Source: Clostridiales bacterium CHKCI001 (lineage in GTDB: Bacteria > Bacillota > Clostridia > Lachnospirales > Lachnospiraceae). From it: DNA of 64,000 nucleotides. The notes beneath the pieces were generated by a model. The model had not been told where the DNA came from, did not search any database, and saw only the letters and a list, made by a program, of their open reading frames with translations. Shown here piece after piece: positions 54,472 to 63,278 of this stretch (positions are counted from its first letter, which is position 1; every line of letters begins with the position of its first letter). Made by a program: the position numbers and the translations under genes. Where the stretch lies: assembly GCA_900045905.1 (NCBI GenBank), contig FCNS01000004.1, positions 145,538 to 209,537 on the forward strand, written 5' to 3'.

Positions 54472-54533
54472 ACGAATCTCTCCCTTATTGCATCAATACT
54501 ATTTCTCCCGATTCACCAAACATTTATTTTTTA

Positions 54534-55223
54534 TTACTCCATAGAAAAAATCTCATGAATGAGTGGTTTCATTATTTCAGGTTTATCTTTTTTAATGAGT
54601 TTTCCTTTCTGTATTAATATAATCTCTTTTGCTGCCAATTCCACGTCCACCACAATATGTGTCGCTAAAATAATAATCCGTTCCTTTGACAGTTCTGTAA
54701 TTAAATTTCTAAATCGAACTCGTTCTCTCGGGTCCAAACCAGCCGTTGGTTCATCCAGTACCAAAAGTTTTGGATTATTTAGCATAGCTTGTGCAATTCC
54801 CAGACGCTGACGCATTCCTCCAGAATAAGCCCCTATTAGCTTTTTCGAATCAGATTCTAAATTTACCATTTGAAGCATTGTTTGTATCTGTTCTTTTCGT
54901 TTTTTTCTCGGCACTCCTTTTATGTGACACATATATTCCAGAAATTCCTTTGCTGTGAAATTCTTATAAAATTTTGGATACTGGGGCATAAAGCCGAGCA
55001 TATTATAGTATTGATTTTTCCATTCTTCCATTGGGCGTCCTTCCCAAAGTACCACACCAGATGACATTGGCAAAAGCCCTACAATAATGTTCATTAACGT
55101 TGTTTTTCCAGCTCCATTTTCACCGAGCAGTCCATAAAGTCCTGGTTCCAATACCATACTGATTTGATCCAACACACACTGCCTTCCATACCACTTTGTA
55201 ACATTTTTCAATTCTAATTTCAT
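54534..55223 (-). CDS. ABC transporter ATPase
   Basis: A 229-aa ATP-binding subunit. Walker A GLLGENGAGKTTLMNIIVGL, Q-loop GFMPQYPKF, signature AYSGGMRQRLGIAQAM, Walker B LLVLDEPTAGLDPRERVRF, H-loop IIILATHIVVDVELAA. All sites are intact. Its ATG overlaps the stop of the lipoprotein gene by 4 bp (coupled). It powers the two permeases downstream. Confidence 0.94.
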   Translation of the reverse strand: MKLELKNVTKWYGRQCVLDQISMVLEPGLYGLLGENGAGKTTLMNIIVGLLPMSSGVVLWEGRPMEEWKNQYYNMLGFMPQYPKFYKNFTAKEFLEYMCHIKGVPRKKRKEQIQTMLQMVNLESDSKKLIGAYSGGMRQRLGIAQAMLNNPKLLVLDEPTAGLDPRERVRFRNLITELSKERIIILATHIVVDVELAAKEIILIQKGKLIKKDKPEIMKPLIHEIFSME

Positions 55224-56236
55224 TTAAAAATCCTCACTGATACACTCTCGGTCTTTTTAATTTCATTTTTCTCTGGATTTTGAATTGGTACAGCAATTGC
55301 ATACAAATTACTAAAATCTTTTATTGAAGACGACTCTAACTCTGCATCAAGTAGATATAATTGTTGTTCTCCTGTCATAGAAACCTTTGCGTAAGCTGTT
55401 TCACCAAATGCATTTACTACTTCATTATCTAAAAAAACGCTTACAACATAATTCTCCTTCAAATTTCCATATAAAGCAATTTGAAATTCAATTTTTCCAT
55501 CTTTCGAAACAATTTCATTCAGCAGCTTCTCTGCATTATCCTCTTGTATCAGTGATAAATACAGCCTTTCATCCAGATAGTTTGTTTCCACACCATTGGA
55601 ATCTTCACGAATGAATGACGCTACAACCGATTGTGGTAACTCCTTTATCCGTACTGTTTCATAAAAAATAGGAGATTCGTTATCTTCTTGTCCCTTCATT
55701 GAAAAAATACCTCTCATAGCCAAACTATGATTATTTCCAAATGACGGAATTGATTCGGTTCGATGAAACGATGGCTGGAGAATTCCCATTAATTGTACTT
55801 GCAGTTGATCTCCCTTCTTCCCTGTAATTGGCTCAAATTCTAGTGATACTACCTTCGTCTCAGACTCCTTTAACACAACTGGAGCAATATAAGTATCATC
55901 CCCTCCATCGCAGCGATAGGGCTGAGGAATTCCATTCACAAACAATAAACTTCCAACTTCACAATCGCTTCCAGAATTGGAAAATTCCAATTCTAATGCA
56001 ACCGTTTTATCTTTAATATTCGTTAAATTCCCAGTTTCATCTAAACCACTTAAAATCTGTCTGCCATATTGAGCCTGAACAAAAACATTATTGTCCATCT
56101 CTTGATTCTCAAATAAATTTTCTGTATTTTCCAATGTATGTTCCACTGTATTTAATGCTACTTCTCTTTTTTCCTGACATCCCATTAATGTGATACTAAG
56201 TATTCCTACCATCAATAAAATCTGAATTTTTTTCAT
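55220..56236 (-). CDS. Predicted lipoprotein of the ABC cluster
   Basis: A 338-aa secreted lipoprotein (ILSITLMGCQEK lipobox). The mature part is acidic and beta-rich (SDCEVGSLLFVNGIPQPYRC, VSLEFEPITGKKGDQLQVQL, VVSVFLDNEVVNAFGETAYA); two immunoglobulin-like beta-sandwich units seem likely, but no family is recognised. It is coupled to the ATPase by a 4-bp overlap and preceded by a second lipoprotein gene. Possible roles are substrate capture, immunity against an exported peptide, or sensing. Confidence 0.72.
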   Translation of the reverse strand: MKKIQILLMVGILSITLMGCQEKREVALNTVEHTLENTENLFENQEMDNNVFVQAQYGRQILSGLDETGNLTNIKDKTVALELEFSNSGSDCEVGSLLFVNGIPQPYRCDGGDDTYIAPVVLKESETKVVSLEFEPITGKKGDQLQVQLMGILQPSFHRTESIPSFGNNHSLAMRGIFSMKGQEDNESPIFYETVRIKELPQSVVASFIREDSNGVETNYLDERLYLSLIQEDNAEKLLNEIVSKDGKIEFQIALYGNLKENYVVSVFLDNEVVNAFGETAYAKVSMTGEQQLYLLDAELESSSIKDFSNLYAIAVPIQNPEKNEIKKTESVSVRIFK

Positions 56237-56275
56237 CTTTCACCCCAATCCTTTCCATCTTATTTCTTCCTGGTT

Positions 56276-57502
56276 TTATTTAATTGAAATTTCTTCTATC
56301 TTCTTGTCTTTCACATTCCATATATAAATTTGATCCATTCCTTCCATCACTGTAATATTGTCACTTAACTGTTCCGTTTGAAATTGAATCCCTATGCTGC
56401 CATCGTCTATGCGATATACATTATAATAATAGGTTCCATCTTCTTCCGTGGAGGATAACAGATATTTCCCGTTCGCTGACACGATCGGATTCCATACTTC
56501 TTTCGGATTAGACAACTGCAATGTTTTCTCTTCCGTTATTCCATCTTTTCGAAATGTTAAGATTCCATCTCCAAACTCTCCCGTTCTGAGATCCCCCTCT
56601 TCCCAACTCATCACCCCACCATTATATATTTGATACCTCTTATTCCCCATGGAATAATATTCATTCTCTGAATTCTGTAAATCCATATAAAAACAATCAA
56701 ACGATGTAGGACCTACTGGCATACCATCTTTTACCTGATCCCAATAAGTTCCATAGAAGAATAGACGTGTTCCATCTGATGTTAATTGTAAGTCTGTAAT
56801 ACTTAATAATTCCTTTTCTTGATATAGGTTACGATTATATGTTTGAAGAATCGTATCTTCTCTAGTTTTTATGTCCATCTGATGTAATTCCTGAATTTCA
56901 TCATCTTCTCCTGAAAATGTTGTGTACAAAAATATAGTACCATCCGAACTAATTGTATAGAGTCCATATGCCAATTGGAAGGAGCGGTCTATATCAGAAA
57001 ATTCTTTTGTATTCGCTATATCCATCCAAGTCTGACCTGTACTCAAATCAATCACGCTGTAATGATTTCCATCATAAACTTGCAAAAAATTTCCCGATAT
57101 GGAAATTCGATTCAATACCAAATCACTTGTAAGATTCGTTTCTATTTGCGTTTCTATTTGCTGTTCTGCCATATTGTACATTGTCAGCTGTACTCTTCCA
57201 TCTAAAAGATACCCAATCACAACCCTTACTTCATCTACTGCTTTTACAAAAAGATAGGTTCCATTTTCACAGATTTGTGAAAATAATTCATTTACTTCCA
57301 CCCTATCTCCATTTGTCAACTGCCAATCATCTTCAATCTTTCCATCTGGTATCTCCCCCAATTCATCACTTACACGTTCTGACTCTTCTTCACTTTCATA
57401 CACTGTTTTTGTTTCTTCCAAATGAAATATTATTTTCTTAGAGCATCCTATTAATCCTATACATAATGTTCCAATTAATATTATTATCTGTAATTTTTTC
57501 AT
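56276..57502 (-). CDS. Predicted lipoprotein with WD40/propeller-like repeats
   Basis: A 408-aa lipoprotein. Signal MKKLQIIILIGTLCIGLIGC with lipobox. An acidic stalk follows (ESEEESERVSDELGEIPDGK), then beta-propeller-like repeats (LTSDGTRLFFYGTYWDQVKD, VSANGKYLLSSTEEDGTYYY, NITVMEGMDQIYIWNVKDKK). GAGGTGAAA fits the ATG at 57502; the longer reading from 57523 has no site. It lies 65 bp after the small secreted peptide, across a terminator hairpin, and begins the lipoprotein/ABC part of the operon. Confidence 0.75.
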   Translation of the reverse strand: MKKLQIIILIGTLCIGLIGCSKKIIFHLEETKTVYESEEESERVSDELGEIPDGKIEDDWQLTNGDRVEVNELFSQICENGTYLFVKAVDEVRVVIGYLLDGRVQLTMYNMAEQQIETQIETNLTSDLVLNRISISGNFLQVYDGNHYSVIDLSTGQTWMDIANTKEFSDIDRSFQLAYGLYTISSDGTIFLYTTFSGEDDEIQELHQMDIKTREDTILQTYNRNLYQEKELLSITDLQLTSDGTRLFFYGTYWDQVKDGMPVGPTSFDCFYMDLQNSENEYYSMGNKRYQIYNGGVMSWEEGDLRTGEFGDGILTFRKDGITEEKTLQLSNPKEVWNPIVSANGKYLLSSTEEDGTYYYNVYRIDDGSIGIQFQTEQLSDNITVMEGMDQIYIWNVKDKKIEEISIK

Positions 57503-57546
57503 TTTCACCTCATTTTTTATCATTTATATATACTCGCTATTATACT

Positions 57547-57598
57547 CAAAAAAGGACTGCTGCTCCCTAATTAAAACTAACTATTCTGCAACAGTCCT
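57547..57598 (-). terminator. Terminator overlapping the 3' end of the small peptide gene
   Basis: On the minus strand AGGACTGTTGC (57598-57588, within the peptide's last codons) pairs with GCAGCAGTCCT (57563-57553) and is followed by TTTTTT. The peptide stop codon is in the loop, so ribosomes finishing the peptide would melt the 5' arm. This is the geometry of an attenuator. Confidence 0.7.
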
Positions 57599-57713
57599 CT
57601 TTATTATCAATCTCCAGTTGAAGTATTACATTAGCTGCAAAAACTCCACTTGTATTCAACAATAACGATGTTCCTATACAAGCAAGTGTTAAAACTTTCT
57701 TTAATTTTTTCAT
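57567..57713 (-). CDS. 48-aa secreted or leader peptide
   Basis: A small gene with AAGGAG nine bases before the ATG at 57713. It encodes a classical signal peptide (MKKLKKVLTLACIGTSLLLN, then TSGVFA as cleavage region) and a short acidic mature part (ANVILQLEIDNKEDCCRIVS, FN) with a Cys pair. Longer in-frame readings lack a ribosome binding site. A terminator overlaps its 3' end, and the lipoprotein/ABC genes follow. It could be an exported peptide substrate or signal, or a regulatory leader. No known peptide family was recognised. Confidence 0.6.
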   Translation of the reverse strand: MKKLKKVLTLACIGTSLLLNTSGVFAANVILQLEIDNKEDCCRIVSFN

Positions 57714-57803
57714 TTCATTTTTCTCCTTATGAAATTCTCTTATATTCATCATGAAACTCACTAGCTCGTCTCTGTATTCGTATTTTATCATATTAATATT
57801 TTC

Positions 57804-58018
57804 TTTACAACGCAGTTCATTCACCAAAAAAATAAAAAAATTGGTAAATGAACTGCGTTGTCTCTTTTTAATTTTTATGTTATACTAATTTTTATGCTAT
57901 TTTTATAATAATTGGCTTATGGAAGTACATTTATACGAAAATCAAAGTTATTTTTATCCATCCTTATTTTTGGTTCATTGTTATTGATTGCAATTCCAAA
58001 AAATTCGATTCCATTGGA
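57804..58018. repeat. 215-bp repeat, copy 1 (with 20-bp inverted repeat)
   Basis: Nearly identical to 63782-63995. It begins with a hairpin whose arms CAACGCAGTTCATTCACCAA (57808-57827) and 57841-57860 match at 19 of 20 positions around an A-rich loop. A shared AT-rich promoter-like stretch and the first part of a plus-strand reading frame follow. It lies about 90 bp upstream of the 48-aa peptide gene. Confidence 0.9.
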
Positions 58019-58175
58019 TATGGGAACAGAAGAATCTTCTACTACTCAGGAAGGGTCTGTAAGTTGTATTCCTTTTTTTATTGTCTCTCAAAATCCTACC
58101 ATTTTTTATAATTTAGTTATTGCTTACAAATTACTTGATTATATATCTATTTGCTGGAAGAAGTTATTTAACTAA
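57912..58175 (+). pseudogene. Plus-strand fragment with membrane N-terminus inside the repeat
   Basis: An open frame of 87 codons beginning at TTG without a ribosome binding site. It contains one hydrophobic segment (KSKLFLSILIFGSLLLIAIP) and a polar tail that ends by overlapping the VanZ gene. Its first ~36 codons are repeated at the right end of the window, where the sequence then diverges. It is probably the truncated start of a gene duplicated with the repeat. Not recognised; coding status doubtful. Confidence 0.35.
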
Positions 58176-58586
58176 TCTATTCCACATTTTTATTACAATT
58201 GGTGATAATATAATTGCAATTATAACACCCATAATATTAAGAATTATATCATCCACATCAAATATATGTACATTTGTTTTTGTAATGATATTCGTTCCTA
58301 ATTGAATCAATTCGAGCACTAGACTTGCTGATACTCCCAATACAAATAATTGTCTATTTAAAATATTTTCTTCTTTTAACAAAGCAACTCCAATTATCAA
58401 CGGCATCAATAACACAAAATTTCCAACTAATTGAATGTATTGCCCATCTGCTATATTTTCCATTATTGTGTTAAATGGAATCAACTGTACCATTTGATTT
58501 ATACTTACATTACTCATATATGGAACCTGTATCCATATTGGTAGTATCACCACTTTTACTAACAAAAGTAGATATAAGATCAGCAT
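58164..58586 (-). CDS. VanZ-like membrane protein, possibly 5'-truncated by the IS
   Basis: A 140-aa protein with four predicted helices. The LIPFNTIMENIADGQYIQLV, GNFVLLMPLIIGVALL and LVLELIQLGTNIITKTNVHI followed by FDVDDIILNIMGV blocks are typical of VanZ. The first possible ATG (58586) lies only 19 bp beyond the right end of the IS605 element and has no ribosome binding site. The frame stays open up to the IS junction (REILKC...), so the true start and promoter were probably lost when the IS arrived or rearranged. Last member of the second secreted-protein/ABC cluster. Confidence 0.7.
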   Translation of the reverse strand: MLILYLLLLVKVVILPIWIQVPYMSNVSINQMVQLIPFNTIMENIADGQYIQLVGNFVLLMPLIIGVALLKEENILNRQLFVLGVSASLVLELIQLGTNIITKTNVHIFDVDDIILNIMGVIIAIILSPIVIKMWNRLVK

Positions 58587-58604
58587 ACACTTAAGAATTT
58601 CTCT

Positions 58605-58760
58605 GTGAACTACCCATTGTCTAAAGCCAATGGGCTTCCTACTTCATCAACCTCGTAACCTACTATCTCCACAGGCGTTGATTCGGGCAGTTCCTGCCCT
58701 ATACCTGTTTCTTTATGCTATTTTCCTTAATCCTTCTGCCAAAATATTTTTTGCCGCATT
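58605..58760 (-). ncRNA. omegaRNA/right end of the IS605-type element
   Basis: On the minus strand, from the end of tnpB to the IS right end. It holds a perfect GGGCAG-GAA-CTGCCC hairpin and a terminal hairpin AAGCCCATTGGC...AATGGGTAGTTCAC, the standard IS200/IS605 right end. In studied TnpB systems this RNA guides the nuclease, the guide being the bases just past the end; here these are AGAGAAATTCTTAAGTGT in the VanZ 5' region. Length on the tnpB side is approximate. Confidence 0.72.
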
Positions 58761-59815
58761 CATATCCCTGTCATGCTTTACCCCACAAGCAGGACATGTC
58801 CATTCCCTCACGGACAGGTTTTTTGTTTCCGTATTCTGATATCCGCAGGCGGAACATATCTGACTGCTTGCATAAAATGTATCTATCTTGATATACTTCC
58901 TTTTGTTCCACTCTGCCTTATACTCTAACTGTCGTGTCAGTTCATACCAGGATACATCTGTTATTGATTTTGCCAGATGATGATTTTTTACCATCTTCTT
59001 TATCTGTAGGTTTTCCGAAACGATCACTTGATTTTCGCTGATCATCTCATGGGAAATCTTATGCAGATAATCCTTTCTGGTGTTTGTGATTTTCTCATGG
59101 CATAATGCGATTTGTTTCTTCTTTTTATAATAATTATTGCTTCTTTTTTCTTTATGTGCTAATTGTCTTTGTAGTTTTCTCAGCTTTTTTTCATATTTTT
59201 TATCGTCTTTGGATTTTTGTATTTTCTTCCGTCTGATGTGATACACAAATCCTTTATTCCTAAATCCAGTCCAATATTCTGCTTTGTGTGCGATAGTGCT
59301 TCATGTTCTGTTTCCACTAATATTGATACATAATATTTTCCACTTGGCACTTGCGATACGGTAGCTGATTTTATCTTACCGGTAAATTTCCTGTCCAGCT
59401 TTGCCTTTACTTCTTTCAGCTTGGGCAGTTTTACTTTCCCCTTCTCACTATCTATTGTTATATTTCCATTCGTAAAATTTGTTGTGTATGATTTATGGTT
59501 GTCATGTTTTCTCTTAAATTTCAGATAACCTGCATGTTCCTTAAAAAATTTCTGATATGCAGAATCCATGTTGTAAATTGCATTCGTCAGAGAAAATTCG
59601 TCCACTTCCTTTAGCCATTCGTATTCTTTCTTTAATTCCTGGTTGCAGTAATTATTATAGTCGGTTCTGCTTATGCTTTTTTTCTCTTTTTCATAGGTTT
59701 CTTTCCGATATGCCAGAGTTTGATTATAAACAAACCAGCAGCAGCCAAATGTTTTTGCAATCTGCACTTTTTGCTCATCGTTCGGATATATTCTGTATTT
59801 ATATGCTTTTAACAT
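58713..59815 (-). pseudogene. tnpB: TnpB RNA-guided nuclease, one frameshift
   Basis: Two overlapping frames (59815-59180 and 59246-58713) together give a full ~367-codon TnpB. N-terminal KAYKYRIYPNDEQKVQIAKT, Ruv[22 protein letters not shown], Ruv[23 protein letters not shown], zinc finger CSACG...CPACG and Ruv[16 protein letters not shown] are all present. The frame is lost in a run of six A (59196-59201, minus strand), best explained by loss of one base. Catalytic residues D, E, D remain, so slippage or a single reversion would restore it. An omegaRNA end follows, and a tnpA remnant precedes. Confidence 0.88.
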
Positions 59816-59838
59816 TTGCTATCATCTCCTGTCTATCC

Positions 59839-60133
59839 CTAGTTTTCTATGTATTTTCTCAGTATTTCTTCTGAAACATTCCCTACGCCGCACACAAAAT
59901 ATCCGTCTGTCCAAACTATAGGTTCTTTCCAAAACTGTTTTCGTAAATCATCTGGATATCTTTTCGATATGATAGGTTGTGTAGCTTTTCATCCGATTTA
60001 CGATTTTACTGATAGATAGGGTTGGCTCTGTTTCTATCATGTAATGAATATGCTCTTTATCCGTTTCCATATCTCTGATAATAACTCTATGTTTTTGACC
60101 TATCTCGTAAGAAAACTGTTTTATATCATTCAA
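59839..60133 (-). pseudogene. tnpA: IS200-type TnpA (Y1 HUH transposase) remnant
   Basis: A fragment reading NDIKQFSYEIGQKHRVIIRD, METDKEHIHYMIETEPTLSI, SKIVNRMKSYTTYHI, then after a ~2-base loss KRYPDDLRKQFWKEP, VWTDGYFVCGVGNVSEEILR, KYIEN. The HUH motif (HIH) and catalytic Tyr (KYIEN) are visible, but the N-terminal ~30 residues are missing and the stop comes at the usual IENQ position. It cannot mobilise the element. It lies just upstream of tnpB, and its truncated side abuts the end of the gene at 60166. Confidence 0.85.
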
Positions 60134-60165
60134 TATTTACTTGACCTAAGGCATTTACTTTCACA

Positions 60166-60861
60166 TCACTCTACTAATTTATACTCTCTTAATAGTTCTG
60201 TTTTTATTCTTTGAATTTCTTCCCAAAACTCAGGAATCGAAACAAAATATGCATAATCTTTTACATCTTGATATTTTGTTTCTTCCTCCGATGTCATAAT
60301 TAACTGAGAATTATCTGATTCTAAAGGAAAAGCCCCTGGCCCATAAACAGCATAATTATAATATGAAGTATTCACGTAACGATTTAATCCTTCGTACGCA
60401 CTTAAAAACACAATATATTCCTGACTTGGATTTAATATATTAGTAGTAGAATAAAACCGAAGACCTCGATAATAATTGGCAAATCCAAAATCAGAAATAT
60501 AAATAATTTCATTTTCTGATACTCCTGTCCCCTGCAATACTTTCTTAACAGTAACTTCCTGAGAGAGCAAATAGTCATATTGTTTTAACCGATTATTCGA
60601 TTGAACAACTGCTATAATCGGAGCTGCTTTATACTGTTCCATTGTGTAAGAATTTTTCCACAAAGAATCAAAAACAGGACTCAATACAGTACCTCCTCCT
60701 GAAAATGTCATTGCTTCTTCATACGTGGATATATTTTCTACTCCTGAATCTGGTATTTCCTGTTTTATCATTACAACTCTAATAATAAGCAGAGCTAGTG
60801 CAACAGATACCAATAATACTATCAATTTTTTCACAATTGAAAATTTATAATTTTTTTTCAA
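60166..60861 (-). CDS. Membrane-anchored extracellular protein of unknown function
   Basis: A 231-aa protein starting at TTG 60861, which overlaps the ATPase stop (TTGA) behind GGGAGGGAG, so it is translationally coupled. One N-terminal TM helix (IVKKLIVLLVSVALALLIIR) is followed by an extracellular ~200-residue domain (APIIAVVQSNNRLKQYDYLL, GVSENEIIYISDFGFANYYR, NPSQEYIVFLSAYEGLNRYV). The middle resembles OB/beta-barrel-like proteins of unknown function (VxxVLKG...YL.F motif); no firm family. Part of the second ABC cluster; an accessory or immunity role is possible. Confidence 0.68.
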   Translation of the reverse strand: MKKNYKFSIVKKLIVLLVSVALALLIIRVVMIKQEIPDSGVENISTYEEAMTFSGGGTVLSPVFDSLWKNSYTMEQYKAAPIIAVVQSNNRLKQYDYLLSQEVTVKKVLQGTGVSENEIIYISDFGFANYYRGLRFYSTTNILNPSQEYIVFLSAYEGLNRYVNTSYYNYAVYGPGAFPLESDNSQLIMTSEEETKYQDVKDYAYFVSIPEFWEEIQRIKTELLREYKLVE

Positions 60862-61511
60862 CCTGCTCCCTCCCTCTCCACTGTCAGTATACCATCCTTC
60901 ATATAGCAAACCGAATCACAACATACACGAATATCTTCTTTACTATGACTTGCGATAATAACAATTGCTCCTCTATCTGCCTCCTCTCTCATAATCGAAC
61001 GAATCTTATCACTTCCCTCTTCATCTAATGCACTCGTCGGCTCATCCAAAAGCAGTAAATCTGGCTTTTCCATAATCGCTTGTGCAATTAGCAGTCGTTG
61101 CCTCATCCCAAGCGAATATTTACGAGTTGGTCGATTATCTTTCGGATCTAATCCTACTCTTTGAATACTGTCATAAATTTCATCTTTTTTGATAATATTT
61201 CTCACACGAGCTAGCAGTTCTAAATTTTGATACGCTGTCAATTGAGGATACAATCCAGAATGTTCAATTGTTAACCCTATAATAGGAGCTTCTTGTTTTG
61301 ATAAATCATTCTTGTTTTTTCCATCTATTAAAATTTCTCCTGAATTTTGCTGTACCAAACCTGCCAGTATTCGTAAAAGCATTGTCTTTCCAGAACCATT
61401 TTTTCCTACTAATGCCGTCACTGTCCCCTTTTTAAAAGAAGCAGTTACATCCTGCAAAATTGGACGAAACCATATTTTTTTACTAATATTTTTTATTTCT
61501 AATAGATCCAT
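60858..61511 (-). CDS. ABC transporter ATPase
   Basis: A 217-aa ATP-binding subunit. Walker A ALVGKNGSGKTMLLRILAGL, signature KYSLGMRQRLLIAQAIM, Walker B LLLLDEPTSALDEEGSDKIR, H-loop VIIASHSKEDIRVCC. GGGGGAG fits the ATG at 61511, which lies within the end of the upstream permease gene. Resembles ATPases of lantibiotic-immunity/bacitracin-type exporters. It pairs with the permeases at 61525 and 62306. Confidence 0.93.
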   Translation of the reverse strand: MDLLEIKNISKKIWFRPILQDVTASFKKGTVTALVGKNGSGKTMLLRILAGLVQQNSGEILIDGKNKNDLSKQEAPIIGLTIEHSGLYPQLTAYQNLELLARVRNIIKKDEIYDSIQRVGLDPKDNRPTRKYSLGMRQRLLIAQAIMEKPDLLLLDEPTSALDEEGSDKIRSIMREEADRGAIVIIASHSKEDIRVCCDSVCYMKDGILTVEREGAG

Positions 61512-61524
61512 TTCACTCCCCCTA

Positions 61525-62316
61525 TCATTCATTTTCGATATCTCTCAATGCAATATCCATGTTTCGAATACAAATAGCAGCCAAGATACAAATTATTACT
61601 ACAAAAACAATGGAACGAATTAACGTCATATTTGAAATATGAAATGCCTGATTATCCATTCCTAATATCGAAACTGGATTCCCATAATAATCGATTCTAT
61701 GCCATAAATTTTCTGGATTATAATTGACTGCAATTTCAAGATGTACCATAACAAGCGTATTGAAAACACCTAACACAATAATTGCTGCCACAGCACCTCC
61801 CAAATAACAAGAAAGAAGATTTAAAATAATTGCAAACAACAATAACACTATGGATACTTGCACAATATATCCCAAAGCTCCCATTAGTTCTATCCAAGCA
61901 TATCGGTTTGATTTAACAATAATAATTACACCAATTGTCATAATATAAAAAAATATATAAATAAATGCAAATATTAGCAATTGTAAAATTTTTTTATACA
62001 ACCAAGTGTTTCGATTAAACTGACGAACCATATAGTAGATTCCAGCTCCCTTTAGATCTTTCCGAAATATATTCCCAATTAGAAGCATTCCAATCATCAT
62101 ATATGCCACATCCTGAATACGCATTGCAATTACATATTGATCTATCGTTTTTTCCGTTTCATATAGTTGATTAAATAACGCTTCTTCAAATGTATATGTT
62201 TGGAACAAGAGTGAATTTTCAGAAGACCATAAGTATATATTTACACTTATAGAAAATAGGATTGCACATATAGGTAATAGCCAATATAAATAGCGATATC
62301 CGTATCTAGAAAACAT
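61525..62316 (-). CDS. ABC-type membrane permease
   Basis: A 263-aa protein with six predicted helices (YLYWLLPICAILFSISVNIY, IQDVAYMMIGMLLIGNIFRK, LLIFAFIYIFFYIMTIGVII, IVQVSIVLLLFAIILNLLSC, AVAAIIVLGVFNTLVMVHLE, SIVFVVIICILAAICIRNMD). It overlaps the previous permease by 11 bp. No conserved family beyond ABC-2-like could be assigned. With the ATPase it forms the transporter of the second cluster. Confidence 0.8.
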   Translation of the reverse strand: MFSRYGYRYLYWLLPICAILFSISVNIYLWSSENSLLFQTYTFEEALFNQLYETEKTIDQYVIAMRIQDVAYMMIGMLLIGNIFRKDLKGAGIYYMVRQFNRNTWLYKKILQLLIFAFIYIFFYIMTIGVIIIVKSNRYAWIELMGALGYIVQVSIVLLLFAIILNLLSCYLGGAVAAIIVLGVFNTLVMVHLEIAVNYNPENLWHRIDYYGNPVSILGMDNQAFHISNMTLIRSIVFVVIICILAAICIRNMDIALRDIENE

Positions 62317-63151
62317 CCTTTTCCTCCCGTATTCTTAACCCTATTATTATGAAAGTAATTAATATAATTAATATCACTAATACGTAAGTAACATTTTTCG
62401 GCATAAACAATTCAATTAAAACAAATTGAATTGGATTATAATCCATTTTGCCCAATGCTCTTGTAATTACGTCCGATGCATAAGAAAGTAGAAAAATAGG
62501 CAATATCAATGTTACTTGCATTGGTCTGGATTTCGATAAGAAAAAAGAGATCATAACGGTAACCGCTGTATAAATTCCTGCTAAAAATCCTGCTCCAACC
62601 GAACTTAATAACGTGCTTAAGAATGGAGAATTTATAAATATTCCAGGAAAAAGCAATGGCATTTGGTCATTTAAAATATATAAATTCATAGACATATGAA
62701 AAAAACCATAATCAACACGTCCAAACTCTGGAAACAGCAAATGCAGCAAAATAGTAGAAAATACAAGTGGAATTGTAATCGCTAAAAAAGAACTAATTAC
62801 AGCATTTATTATTGTAGATAAAAAATATTTTCTTTTCCCTTCACGTAAAATTAAATAATAATATTCGCCATTGGAATATTCTTTCACATACAAAAATGCC
62901 CCTGGAAGAATTGATAAAATCGGGAAAATATTTTTATAAATCGTATGGAGGGATGCATTTTCCCATAATATAAACCCTTGAAATGCTGCAAACAAATTAG
63001 AAACATCCATTTCCATCTGCATATTTGCATAAATCCCTGTTTGTTGTCGCATATAGACATATATATTTATAATACATATAAAAAGAGAACCGAAGAATGT
63101 CATCAAAAATCCATATCCCCCTAGATTCACCTTCAACCGATGTCCCAACAT
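62306..63151 (-). CDS. ABC-type membrane permease
   Basis: A 281-aa protein with about six helices (GFLMTFFGSLFICIINIYVY, INAVISSFLAITIPLVFSTI, FLAGIYTAVTVMISFFLSKS, VTYVLVILIILITFIIIGLR). AAGGAGGTG lies just before the ATG at 63151; the longer reading from a TTG at 63190 would place that site inside the gene and is rejected. It is separated from the secreted protein gene by a strong hairpin, so its expression may depend on read-through. Confidence 0.8.
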   Translation of the reverse strand: MLGHRLKVNLGGYGFLMTFFGSLFICIINIYVYMRQQTGIYANMQMEMDVSNLFAAFQGFILWENASLHTIYKNIFPILSILPGAFLYVKEYSNGEYYYLILREGKRKYFLSTIINAVISSFLAITIPLVFSTILLHLLFPEFGRVDYGFFHMSMNLYILNDQMPLLFPGIFINSPFLSTLLSSVGAGFLAGIYTAVTVMISFFLSKSRPMQVTLILPIFLLSYASDVITRALGKMDYNPIQFVLIELFMPKNVTYVLVILIILITFIIIGLRIREEKDVF

Positions 63152-63204
63152 AAGCACCTCCTTTTTAACAAATAAGACTGTCTTTTTCAAGGTAAAGAAT
63201 AGAC

Positions 63205-63237
63205 ATTTCGGTGGAAATTTAAAATTTCCACCGAAAT
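63205..63237 (-). terminator. Hairpin between secreted protein gene and ABC genes
   Basis: ATTTCGGTGGAAATTT and AAATTTCCACCGAAAT are perfect inverted copies separated by one base; the usable stem is about 12-14 bp. On the minus strand GTCTATTCTTT follows. It probably acts as a partial terminator giving more of the secreted protein than of the transporter. Confidence 0.65.
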
Positions 63238-63278
63238 ACTAAAATATACGATCTTTTATTTTTACTAAAAATGTCTGT

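Noticed and set aside
57808..57860. 20-bp hairpin as the end of an insertion sequence
   Set aside because: No transposase lies between paired copies, no target duplication is visible, and similarity extends far past the hairpin into other sequence, which fits a segmental repeat better.
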